Source of the DNA: Calothrix anomala FACHB-343
GTDB taxonomy: Bacteria > Cyanobacteriota > Cyanobacteriia > Cyanobacteriales > Nostocaceae
DNA length: 64,000 nt
Direction: 5' to 3'
Assembly: GCF_014696435.1 (NCBI RefSeq)
Contig: NZ_JACJQG010000042.1
Coordinates: 1 to 64,000, forward strand
Under the pieces are notes generated by a model. It saw only the letters and a list, made by a program, of their open reading frames with translations. It was not told where the DNA came from and ran no database searches. Shown piece by piece: positions 49,681-58,033 of this stretch. Made by a program: the position numbers and the translations under genes. How positions within the stretch are numbered: position 1 is the first letter of the stretch; the number at the start of each line of letters is the position of its first letter.

Positions 49681-49930
49681 TGAGGTACAAGCTTCGGGGC
49701 AAATCCCCGTATGTAGCGTAAGCCGCTCTGTTAAACCTACCCAAAATTACCCAAGTCTAGACTTAACTGGACATGCAAAATTTTGGTGTTAACTTCCTGT
49801 TTCATTGTGGTCTTAGGATGACTCCTAAGAGGTTTGTCCACTCCGCAAGCTGACACGGTAGAGCTTACCGCCCAACGGGAGAGCCAGTTCGCCTACGAGA
49901 AACCCCTGCGTACCCGTCACTGGCTCACCA
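49681..49930 (-). ncRNA. Candidate omega RNA (reRNA) at the tnpB 3' end
   Basis: Downstream of tnpB on the minus strand are several stems in 230 bp: GAGCCAGT/ACTGGCTC spanning the tnpB stop (49881-49888 with 49919-49926), CTTAGGA/TCCTAAG (49812-49818 with 49823-49829), and a terminal CGGGG-CAAAT-CCCCG hairpin (49695-49709). In IS605-family elements the guide RNA scaffold overlaps the tnpB 3' end and runs to the right end of the element, with the guide just beyond. This layout fits. The guide would then start near 49680. Boundaries and expression are inferred. Confidence 0.4.
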
Positions 49931-51054
49931 CATCTGAACATTTTGGAATATGAATTCCATCAAACCAACGCTCTAGATTCTTTGATGCGTTTAAATCTCT
50001 ATCCTCAATGTGATTGCATTCTGGACAGACGTAAACGCGATTTTTTAAAGGCATCTTATGACGATGCTGACCACAATTAGAGCAAATCTGAGAACTAGGA
50101 AACATCCTATCAAAAGCGCGTTAATTTGCTAGAAAATTTTTCAGTCTTGTACTCTAACTGACGCTTGAATTCATACATACCACAATCAGCAATAGCACCT
50201 GCTAATTTATGATTTTTCAAGAATGCTTTGATTGACAAATCCTCTATCTTTATCTCGCTGTGGTTTTTAGCTAAATAGTGAGTTAATTTGTGTATTGCAT
50301 CTTGGCGAATATTACTGACTGTGGCGTGTATTCTACTTAGTTTCTTAACAGCTTTAGCTCTATTTTTAGAGCCTTTTACCTTCCTGCTAACACTACGCTG
50401 TAAACGCTTCATGCGTCTATTCATACGTTTGTAAGCTTTGGGATTTTTAAACACCTTGCCTGTGCTGGTTACAGCTAATTCTTTGATACCAATATCAACG
50501 CCTACAATCGGTCTATTAGCCGCAACAGATGGTTTATCAATCTCATATTTGATGGCAATAAACCATCTATTAGCTTGGCGTGAAATGACACAATTATGAA
50601 TGAGCGTACATGGTAATGGTTCGGCTAATTTTACCCAACCTATTGACGGTAATTTAACACGCTTACCATCATTTTTAATCATTGGCTTGGCTTTGGTTCC
50701 CGATTCTAAATAGAAAGAATCTCTTTGACCTTTCTTTTTGAAAAGAGGTTGTTTTGATACCTTTTTAAAGCATCTATCCCAAGCCTGCCGTAAATCCGCT
50801 AACGCTTTTTGTGGAACATTTTTATTAACTTCATAATACCAATCATGCTGTGATTTCACCTCTGCAACTAATCTTTTATGTAAATCAATTGCTGATGGAA
50901 TTTTTACAGCTTTGTTAGTTTCGCGCTGTTTCAAAACCTCTATAATTGCAGCATTTGCCCAATTATAAGCATGACGCGCCACACCACAAGCTTTTTTAAA
51001 TGCTGTTTGTTGCTGATTATTTGGCATCAATGCTGTTTTGAAACTGAGTAACAT
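49917..51054 (-). pseudogene. tnpB: tnpB (IS200/IS605-family RNA-guided nuclease), frameshifted
   Basis: The minus-strand frame from ATG 51054 encodes 314 residues with the TnpB N-terminus (MLLSFKTALMPNNQQQ), RuvC-I Asp in VGVDIGIKELAV and RuvC-II Glu in IKIEDLSIKAF. It then stops at TGA 50110. The next 62+ residues continue in another frame: FPSSQICSNCG and CPECNHIEDRD (zinc ribbon plus RuvC-III Asp). Skipping one T in the T4 run at 50112-50115 restores a continuous protein of about 378 residues. All catalytic residues survive, so the lesion is recent, a read error, or programmed. No tnpA is adjacent. Confidence 0.85.
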
Positions 51055-51113
51055 TGCTCGACCTTCAATGTAGGCTATAATATCTAGTATATCAGATACA
51101 TTGCTCTTTATGT

Positions 51114-51278
51114 ATGCCGAAAATCAAATTCCAGCCTAAGAATAAAGTGGCTTTTGATAAAGCTCCTGTACAGTTCAAAGTTCTGCCAGGTGTGAGGGAG
51201 AAATTAAAAACCGTTCCAGACTGGCAGGAACGGTTGAGAGAATATGTTGATCAGTTAATTCAAGATGTGGACGATTAG
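51114..51278 (+). CDS. Small 54-residue protein divergent from tnpB
   Basis: ATG 51114 to TAG 51276-51278 encodes 54 residues, starting MPKIKFQPKNKVAFDKAPV and ending YVDQLIQDVDD. The N-terminal third is basic. The C-terminal two thirds looks helical and amphipathic (VREKLKTVPDWQERLREYVDQ), with no membrane segment. It starts 59 bp from the tnpB start on the opposite strand, so the two share a promoter region. I recall similar short proteins beside tnpB in other cyanobacteria, but cannot confirm that here. A small regulator or accessory protein of the element is a guess. Confidence 0.6.
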   Translation: MPKIKFQPKNKVAFDKAPVQFKVLPGVREKLKTVPDWQERLREYVDQLIQDVDD

Positions 51279-51607
51279 GAAGCTTTGTCTGTATCTGGGC
51301 AGAATTTAGTCAACAGTTTCTAACCCTTGGGTGGGGAGCGTCAAAAAAAAATATCTCACTCATAAATAGGGTGCGTTAAAGTTTGTTAACGTGCCCTATT
51401 GGATTTTGTTACCATATTTTGTCTATTAATTCTGGCACTGTAATATTTATTAACAAAACAAAAAAAGTTTTTTACTTACGTATTTCAGAATTTAGCTGAT
51501 CATTCGCTAACAATCCGGTATAGTTTTGCATGGGTTTGGTAGCTAGATAGCTGCTACCTCAAACCTTGTTTAAGGTAACCTAATTCAGCACTTCACAGAC
51601 TTAAAAA
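51279..51607. other. Spacer with a long imperfect palindrome
   Basis: A 329-bp spacer before the DUF1565/SLH gene. It includes an imperfect 15-bp inverted repeat (51365-51379 with 51386-51400, AATAGGGTGCGTTAA type), a widespread cyanobacterial intergenic palindrome that may terminate transcription from the 54-residue gene. The AT-rich remainder should hold the promoter of the SLH gene. Confidence 0.5.
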
Positions 51608-53305
51608 ATGAAATATCGGGGTTTTGAAATTTTGTCCGCCAAATATCTCAGTTCTGTTTTTGGCAGTAGTCCTACATCTCATCTACCATTGCGAGCCGGA
51701 TTAACTACTGCATTAGTTATTGCCACTGGTTTAATCTTACCAGGTGGGGTCAATGCCGATCCCAGTCCCCAGAAAGCGATGTCTACGACGGGCTACGCCT
51801 ACGCGCCAAATCTCATAGCCCAAGTTCCCGCCACTGGAACTGTAATTTACGTGAACCCAGCCACCGGTGCAGATACAGCCGGTGGGGGAACACAAGCTGC
51901 ACCTTTTAAAACTATTACCTTTGCTCTGAGTCAAGCTCAAGCAGGGACAGTGATTCAACTCGCTGCGGGAAATTATAACCAGCAAAGTGGAGAAACTTTC
52001 CCTCTGTTAATGAAATCAGGGATTACACTGCGCGGTGATGAAGCCAGCAAAGGGCAAACCGTCATAATTACAGGTGGCGGTTTTTATACTAGCCGTACCT
52101 TTGCCAGACAGGATATTACAATTCTGGCGGAAAACAATACAGCGATCGCCGGTTTGACTATCACCAACCCTAATACAAGGGGTACGGCTGTCTGGGTAGA
52201 ATCCACTAATCCCCTGATTACAAATAACACCTTTACTAAAAGTGTAAGAGACGGAGTTTTTGTCACAGGTACAGGGAATCCCAAAATTGAAAATAATATC
52301 TTTGTGCAGAACACAGGTAATGGAATTTCCGTAACTAGATCTGCCCAAGGTGAAATTCGCAACAACTTATTTCAGGATACTGGTTTTGGAATTGCGATCG
52401 GTGGAGCTTCCACACCTTTAGTAGTCGAAAACCAAATTATCCAAAACCAAGATGGTCTTTTTATCTCCGAAACTGCTAAACCTGTCCTTCGCAAAAATAT
52501 CATTCAGAGCAATAAGCGGGATGGGGTGGTAGCGACTATTAGCGCCCTTCCAGACTTGGGAACTACGGAAAATCCTGGTGGTAACCTCATCCGAAATAAC
52601 ACCCGTTATGATGTGCATAATGCCACAACTAGTAATAAGATTAGTGCTATTGGCAACGATATCGATCAAAAGCGCATCTTTGGTTCCGTAGAATTTGTTG
52701 CTGCTAATGTTGGTGGTGCTACCGCCTTTAATGATGTGCCAACAGGTTACTGGGCTAAGGCTTATATCGAAGCCTTATCCTCGCAAAAAATTATTGCTGG
52801 TTTTCCTGATGGTACCTTTAAACCCAACGATCCTGTAACTCGCGCTCAATTCGCCACCATTATTAATAAAGCTTTTGCACCGCCAGCAAAACGCCCAGCC
52901 ATTCAATTTAAGGATGTCAAAAGTGATTTTTGGGCTTTTGCAGCAATTCAATCTGCTTACCAAAGTCAGTTTGTTTCTGGCTATCCTGATGGCACATTTA
53001 AACCACAGCAACAAATTCCCAGAGTACAAGCTTTAGTAGCTTTAGCTAGTGGTCTTAATTTAACTACAGACAATCAAAATATCCTCAGTTTCTACACTGA
53101 TGCTGCCCAAATTCCCAAATATGCCCTAAATCAAATTGCGGCGGCAACTGCCAAGCAATTAGTGGTTAACTATCCTACAGTGAAGCAACTTAATCCTAAT
53201 CGGGATGCAACCAGAGCTGAAGTAGCAGCCTTTGTCTACCAAGCACTAGTCAATGCTGGACGCGCGCCAGCCATTCCATCAGCCTATTTAGTTACAGCTC
53301 AGTAA
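51608..53305 (+). CDS. Surface protein with DUF1565 beta-helix and SLH domains
   Basis: A 565-residue exported protein. The N-terminus has a late hydrophobic signal (about 27-50, ALVIATGLILPGGVNA). A DUF1565/NosD-like parallel beta-helix spans about 77-365 (IYVNPATGADTAGGGTQAAPFKTI, then repeated ITNNTF-type turns). Two clear S-layer homology domains follow (about 376-425 and 440-490), and a weaker third ends near 560. SLH domains anchor proteins to peptidoglycan-linked polysaccharide. Residues STTGYAYA (about 59-66) are encoded by a dispersed repeat-like string (GACGGGCTACGCCTACGC). A perfect hairpin follows at 53387-53415. Confidence 0.9.
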   Translation: MKYRGFEILSAKYLSSVFGSSPTSHLPLRAGLTTALVIATGLILPGGVNADPSPQKAMSTTGYAYAPNLIAQVPATGTVIYVNPATGADTAGGGTQAAPFKTITFALSQAQAGTVIQLAAGNYNQQSGETFPLLMKSGITLRGDEASKGQTVIITGGGFYTSRTFARQDITILAENNTAIAGLTITNPNTRGTAVWVESTNPLITNNTFTKSVRDGVFVTGTGNPKIENNIFVQNTGNGISVTRSAQGEIRNNLFQDTGFGIAIGGASTPLVVENQIIQNQDGLFISETAKPVLRKNIIQSNKRDGVVATISALPDLGTTENPGGNLIRNNTRYDVHNATTSNKISAIGNDIDQKRIFGSVEFVAANVGGATAFNDVPTGYWAKAYIEALSSQKIIAGFPDGTFKPNDPVTRAQFATIINKAFAPPAKRPAIQFKDVKSDFWAFAAIQSAYQSQFVSGYPDGTFKPQQQIPRVQALVALASGLNLTTDNQNILSFYTDAAQIPKYALNQIAAATAKQLVVNYPTVKQLNPNRDATRAEVAAFVYQALVNAGRAPAIPSAYLVTAQ

Positions 53306-53386
53306 GCAGTAGTTAGGACTATTGTCCACAACCCAAAAGCCGAAAATTTGAACCGGCAATGGGCTGAAAAAGTCCTAGCATCAAAA

Positions 53387-53415
53387 GGGAGAGGTAAATT
53401 TAGCTTACCTCTCCC
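53387..53415 (+). terminator. Perfect 11-bp hairpin after the SLH gene
   Basis: GGGAGAGGTAA pairs with TTACCTCTCCC over a 7-base loop, 82 bp past the stop codon. No T run follows, so termination is likely but not certain. Confidence 0.6.
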
Positions 53416-53950
53416 TCTACTATTTGATCGTTCTTAAATTAGCTAGAACAGGAAGAAGCCTCACACCTACCCGATAGGGAGGTGTTGAGATGAATTGCGA
53501 GCGAGATGACGACAGTCCTGTGACCGACCCAATCGCAGAGCGCGAAATTAGGCAGGAGGACATGGAGGAAACGAGCAAAATATTTCATAATTTGGTACAA
53601 TAAGCTTGGTTAACTTCACCCGTATTGGTGTCTGATAAGCCTCTGCCCAGTGGCATTGCGACCATTGGTAAGCGACTCCGTTGCACAGCAAGCGAAGTAA
53701 GTAGGCACATCTTGATAAATACAAATCACCTCCGGGTTTGTCCAATAGTGCAAATAAGCCAGCATTTCATCCAGGACAGTAAAATTTGTAGGGTACAAGG
53801 TAAGAAATTACTTAGTCTGCGGTAGGGCATTCCGTAGACTTAAAACAAAGCTCATCGCCTCCGTTCGCGTAGCGTCTCCGTCAGGAGAAGCAATAGCTGG
53901 ATTGGGTGAGAAGCCCACACTGTACTGCTTGCAGTCAGTGTGGGAGTATG
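53416..53950. other. Gene-free spacer with IS605-like end hairpins
   Basis: No supported gene. Two hairpins begin with GAAGCC: one at 53455-53486 (ACACCTACCC/GGGAGGTGTT) and one at 53912-53943 (CCCACACTG/CAGTGTGGG), each in a context like the right ends of IS200/IS605 elements (GAAGCCCACAC...GTGTGGGAGTATGTCAC). A dispersed repeat is at 53861-53890. A 37-codon frame at 53490-53603 and open frames at 53548-53825 show no family match. This looks like decayed mobile DNA. Confidence 0.45.
53861..53890. repeat. Second copy of the CCGTTCGCGTAGCGTCTCCG repeat
   Basis: Identical to 30121-30150 except A to T at the 21st base. It lies in the decayed spacer 3' of the RTX gene. Confidence 0.8.
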
Positions 53951-55684
53951 TCACACGAACACAAACTGAGTTGTGTTGGTGAGGTTCAATTGGCCAAAAG
54001 CAGCACCTGCGGTAACGCCTTGAACAAGAGCAATTAGATCATCATCTGTAGTACTGGCGGTTGAATTTATGTCATAAATACCCACTCCTGTAAATCCTCC
54101 TGCAATAACACTATTTACTAACCGATAGTCAGCTGCTGCCCCCCTAAGCTGAATTCGATCTAACTCATTTGTTGGTTCTGGTGCCCCTAGAGAATTACTG
54201 AGGTCAAAATCAGTAATGCGAGCGAAATCAGCATTGCCGGCAGAGTCATAGAGGATCGAGCCAAATATACCGCCCGTGCCCAGTACGAAGGTATCTCGAT
54301 CCAAGGAACTACCGCTTGTCAACACATCTATTTGACCATCTCCACCACCGGTCAAGATGTCATTGCCAGTACCACCGATGAGCGCGTCGTTGCCTGTGCC
54401 GCCGTTGAGCGTGTCATTGCCGCCTTCGCCGTTGAGGGTATCATTGCCCGCACCGCCGTTGATCGTGTTGGCAGAAGCGTTCCCCGTAACGCTGTCATTA
54501 CCCCCACCCATCGTCGCATTCTCGAAGTTGATGTAGCTTTCACCGCCAAAGTTTGTCAGACCGGTTGCCATGTTGAAGACATAGTTCCCATTGAAGGCAG
54601 TATGGTCGATTAGGTCAACACCTGTGCCACCATCCATCGTCTCGCCGCCGAGTCCAGAGAACATCACATCGTTGCCAGCATCACCACGGTAAGTACCGCC
54701 ATCGCCGTCTGAACGGATGATGTCATTACCATCACCGCCGTTGAGCGTGTCCCTACCACTGCCGCCGATGAGCGAGTCGTTGCCCGTGCCGCCGATGAGT
54801 GAGTCGTTGCCCGTGCCGCCGTCGAGCGTGTCATTGCCGCCTTCGCCGTTGAGGGTATCATTGCCCGCACCGCCGTTGATCGTGTTGGCAGAGGCGTTAC
54901 CCGTAACGCTGTCATTACCCCCACCCATCGTCGCGTTCTCAAAGTTGATGTAGCTTTCACCGCCAAAGTTTGTCAGACCGGTTGCCATGTTGAAGACATA
55001 GTTCCCATTGAAGGCAGTATGGTCGATTAGGTCAACACCTGTGCCACCATCCATCGTCTCGCCGCCGAGTCCAGAGAACATCACATCGTTGCCAGCATCA
55101 CCACGGTAAGTACCGCCATCGCCGTCTGAACGGATGATGTCATTACCATCACCACCGTTGAGGGTATCTCTGCCAGTGCCGCCGATGAGCGAGTCGTTAC
55201 CTAAGCCGCCGTTAAGGATATCGTCACCCGCGCCGCCATTAATTGTGTCGTTGCCGCCATTACCGTTTAGGACGTTATTCAGGCTGGAGCCAATGATTGT
55301 CTCACCGCCTTGGCTACCCCCGACATTCTCGAAGTTGAGAATAGTTTCCGTATTACCACCACTGACTGAAGTGACACCTGTTGCCAAGTTGATGGTGACT
55401 GTGGAAGAGAAGTTAACACTGGAATAATCAATCGTGTCGATACCAGTTCCACCATTGTGGACATCAAAGCTTACAGCATCGTCATCGATAACCCTATCGT
55501 TGCCAGCGCCGCCGTTGACGGTATCTCTTCCCGTGCCGCCGTTGAGGGTATCGTTAGTGCCAAGAGCGTTGATAGTGTCATTACCGCCAAATCCGTTAAT
55601 GATATCAGGTTGATCAATACCAAAGATTAGATCAATTTGACCGGGCAGATTGTTAGGGTTATTGTCGCCGTTAATAATTGCCAT
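53951..55684 (-). CDS. RTX (hemolysin-type) calcium-binding repeat protein
   Basis: A 577-residue protein built of GGxGxDxLxGG nonapeptide repeats that bind Ca2+ in a beta-roll. Its length includes two almost identical blocks of 139 residues (417-bp offset; for example 54411-54750 and 54828-55167), each with a FENATMGGGNDSVTGN segment. The C-terminal 120 or so residues (about 450-577) are non-repetitive and aspartate-rich, as in other cyanobacterial RTX proteins exported by type I secretion. There is no classical signal peptide. No catalytic domain is present, so a structural or surface role is likely. An AAGGAG site (55694-55699) precedes the ATG at 55684. The hairpin at 53912-53943 lies just past its stop. 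Confidence 0.9.
   Translation of the reverse strand: MAIINGDNNPNNLPGQIDLIFGIDQPDIINGFGGNDTINALGTNDTLNGGTGRDTVNGGAGNDRVIDDDAVSFDVHNGGTGIDTIDYSSVNFSSTVTINLATGVTSVSGGNTETILNFENVGGSQGGETIIGSSLNNVLNGNGGNDTINGGAGDDILNGGLGNDSLIGGTGRDTLNGGDGNDIIRSDGDGGTYRGDAGNDVMFSGLGGETMDGGTGVDLIDHTAFNGNYVFNMATGLTNFGGESYINFENATMGGGNDSVTGNASANTINGGAGNDTLNGEGGNDTLDGGTGNDSLIGGTGNDSLIGGSGRDTLNGGDGNDIIRSDGDGGTYRGDAGNDVMFSGLGGETMDGGTGVDLIDHTAFNGNYVFNMATGLTNFGGESYINFENATMGGGNDSVTGNASANTINGGAGNDTLNGEGGNDTLNGGTGNDALIGGTGNDILTGGGDGQIDVLTSGSSLDRDTFVLGTGGIFGSILYDSAGNADFARITDFDLSNSLGAPEPTNELDRIQLRGAAADYRLVNSVIAGGFTGVGIYDINSTASTTDDDLIALVQGVTAGAAFGQLNLTNTTQFVFV
54359..55197. repeat. Internal 417-bp direct duplication in the RTX gene
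   Basis: The segment around 54361-54778 recurs 417 bp later (54778-55195) with only a few substitutions, for instance GTGTCATTGC at 54411 and 54828. The offset is exactly 139 codons, so the frame is preserved. Near identity at third positions indicates recent unequal exchange or slippage, and copy number may vary. Confidence 0.85.
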
Positions 55685-55815
55685 AATAAGTATCTCCTTC
55701 CATGAAAATATAAAGAAACTAACTCGTTACTTTCTGATAAAGAAACGAGGTGTATTACTGAGAAGGTTGAACTTTCAGTGTTTTTACACTATTAGGCAGG
55801 AGAGTAGTATGTATA

Positions 55816-55837
55816 GTACCCCGAAGGGTACCTTTTT
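55816..55837 (+). terminator. Compact plus-strand terminator in the RTX upstream region
   Basis: GTACCC-CGAA-GGGTAC-C-TTTTT is a 6-bp GC-rich stem with a tetraloop followed by five T on the plus strand. No plus-strand gene precedes it within 2 kb, so it may end a small RNA transcribed from the RTX promoter region or be a leader hairpin on the opposite strand. Confidence 0.5.
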
Positions 55838-56503
55838 ATAGAAAGCGCCGGGAAACTCTGATCCGTGGGTGGAGAAAGATAGCCGCCCCGCCGCTTGGGG
55901 CATTGGTGATTTCTTCACAATGCGCCATTCTCTTGTAGGTGGCGTTTTTTATCGTAAATAAAAGGGTTTAAGACCCCTGCGTCTATACGTAGTATCATTC
56001 TCAGTCGGGGTTTAAATCCCCGACTGAAAATGTCTTTAATTTTGAATTTTGAATTTTGAATTTTGAATTTTGAATTGTTAATTGGATCTTTGTTCACAAG
56101 CAGAGATATCGGTGAACCCACCCCTACCCAGGCGCAGCAACATCAGTTTGAAATCCTGCTTTTTTCAAAGCCAGGAGAGTTCAAAATCCATACAACATTA
56201 AAGCGCCAAGATTAACAATTTGTTAGCTTGACGCTTTAAAAATTACTAATTTTATTAAATCAGGGCCTCATAATTTAACTGACCCTTATTTATGGATTTA
56301 TATTCAGGGTCTTTATATGGGCTGACCCCGTTTGAACAATTTTCAGTTTCTCAGAAATTTTTTTAATTTCAGTTTTTCTAATATTTTTTTTATGTTTTCT
56401 GTCTTTAGGTTTCTAAAATTGAATAAAAGTTAAGTAATTTAAAGACTATAAACATATATAAAGTAAAAGCAGTTGCAAATTAATTGCTTAACTTTGACTT
56501 AAT
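55838..56503. repeat. Repeat-rich spacer between the RTX and DUF3493 genes
   Basis: About 670 bp without a gene. It holds a perfect palindrome CAGTCGGGG/CCCCGACTG (56002-56026) and an AATTTTG heptamer array (56040-56078). AT-rich DNA follows downstream of the DUF3493 gene. The frame at 55915-56121 reads through these repeats and is not called. Confidence 0.6.
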
Positions 56504-56773
56504 TTATGAACGTTTTTGTCTGTTTTCTTCCCAACGCCAAAGAAATATCATCAAAGCGACAATTCCTATCTGCAATAAGAAATTAGGTAATCCACTCTCA
56601 ACATCTTTTCCCGCTAGCAGTTTGAAAAAAAATACGAATGCGCCAATAAAAGCAGAAGCACCAAAAGCAACATAGCTAAATTTTCTTAAGCCACGATAAG
56701 GAGCCTTCATTTCTGCTTTCAGGCGAGCATATTGTTCCGAGTTTAGGCGACTTTTGGGATTTTGTTCTACCAT
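56504..56773 (-). CDS. DUF3493 membrane protein
   Basis: An 89-residue protein with two membrane helices (about 32-53 and 64-80) and the DUF3493 signature YARLKAEMKAPYRGLRKFSYVAFGASAFIGAFVF. The family is restricted to cyanobacteria and plastids. Plant homologues have been linked to photosystem II assembly, but no role is shown here. It ends with a basic EENRQKRS tail. It is divergent from the tRNA gene 35 bp upstream. Confidence 0.85.
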   Translation of the reverse strand: MVEQNPKSRLNSEQYARLKAEMKAPYRGLRKFSYVAFGASAFIGAFVFFFKLLAGKDVESGLPNFLLQIGIVALMIFLWRWEENRQKRS

Positions 56774-56808
56774 GCGTAAAAACTATGCTATAATTACGAA
56801 CTGTATGC

Positions 56809-56880
56809 GCCGATGTGGCTCAGTGGTAGAGCAGCTGATTCGTAATCAGCAGGCCACGGGTTCAAATCCCGTCATCGGCT
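56809..56880 (+). tRNA. tRNA-Thr (anticodon CGU)
   Basis: A 72-nt cloverleaf: acceptor GCCGATG with CATCGGC, D arm GCTC-AGTGGTA-GAGC, anticodon arm GCTGA-TTCGTAA-TCAGC (anticodon CGT at 56840-56842), T arm ACGGG-TTCAAAT-CCCGT, discriminator T. CCA is not encoded. It decodes ACG. Confidence 0.95.
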
Positions 56881-57100
56881 TTTATTTCAACTCAGTTGTG
56901 CTAGTTAATTGTCTTTAGAGGAACGCATCATAATTTTTACACAAAAGCTCCTTTGAAATAGCAAGACTAAGCAAAGGGCTAAGATAGCTTAACGCAATTG
57001 ATTGAGCTACTTTATTTGTAGAGATCGCCTAATATTCGAGATTGCCAAAACGGCATATTCCTAAATTATTTAACTAAAACTTTAAAAAAATGCTATTTAG

Positions 57101-57340
57101 CTATAGAATATCTTTATTCCCAATTTGCAGTTGTTTTTTACTGCGTTTTAGTTCTTTCCACAGCAATTTAATTTGCTTATAAGCTTCCGCAGGCGGAATT
57201 TTTCCCCCAGTTTCCAAATTACAGATATAGCTTATGCGTTGGCTAAATTCTTGTAAATTTGCATTGAAAACTAGGTTTTTGGGCTGGACTTGACCGTAGT
57301 AGCGACTACGCGGGTAGAGAAAATCATCTTTACTAGCCAA
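57101..57340 (-). CDS. DUF7219-type small cyanobacterial protein
   Basis: A 79-residue soluble basic protein containing KDDFLYPRSRYYGQVQPKNLVFNANLQEFSQRISYICNLETGGK, the conserved core of a small cyanobacterial family (DUF7219 as I recall). The C-terminal helix LLWKELKRSKKQL is strongly basic. The start is TTG at 57340 with an AGGAG site about 9 bases upstream. Function unknown. Confidence 0.78.
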   Translation of the reverse strand: MASKDDFLYPRSRYYGQVQPKNLVFNANLQEFSQRISYICNLETGGKIPPAEAYKQIKLLWKELKRSKKQLQIGNKDIL

Positions 57341-57485
57341 TTATGTTTTCTCCTATTTGGTTAATTCAGATTTTTATTCACAGTCCAAAATACACCTAAA
57401 GGAATTGTTAAATTTTTCTATGCAACCTTTTGTAATATTTGTATTCCTCAATAGTCGGTGTCAACTTTTGCCAGCATTTATAAAA

Positions 57486-57617
57486 ACAGTAGGACTAACG
57501 TGTCTCAACTCCAGAGGTTGTATAAAATAAAGGTTTTGATTTTTCTAAGCGGAAATACTTAGCCTTCAAATCCTTAAGGAAAAACAGTTGTCAAACAAAA
57601 GTCGTTAGCCCTACTGT
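57486..57617. mobile_element. MITE-like element with ACAGTAGG ends
   Basis: A 132-bp element with 15-bp terminal inverted repeats (ACAGTAGGACTAACG at 57486-57500, CGTTAGCCCTACTGT at 57603-57617) and one mismatch. It is non-coding. No second copy is in this window. The rest of the 57341-58033 gap is AT-rich, and the frame at 57912-58112 is not called. Confidence 0.7.
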
Positions 57618-58033
57618 AAACTGACGTACTCAATATAAAGTTATGCCTTTTTAGAGACCATTTTTACTATGGGAAAAAATCATATAAAATCAGATCTTTG
57701 CAAATAGACAAATAATTCCGTGAAATTAAGGAAACTAATATTGGTATTAAATTAAAATAAATATCCAGAAATTATGCGTAGATTACTCTTTACACCTTTA
57801 ATTTATTCATGACTGAGTAAATGGTGGGACTATTTTCTATACACAAATTTTCTCTAGACAAAATATTAAAATCACCTTCATTGCGGTAAATACGAATAAA
57901 AGCGGCGCAATTTGTGTTATTTATTACCAACTATTGACGGCAAGCAGTTTGGTATCCTGACAGATAAGGCGTTGCTTGCTTCCCTATCTGTAGAATATTC
58001 AGAAGATATTGGCTTCTATCTCCAGATTGACAA

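Noticed and set aside
54332-54966. Several long frames opposite and out of phase with the RTX gene
   Set aside because: They are produced by the nonapeptide repeat periodicity and repeat the same duplication.
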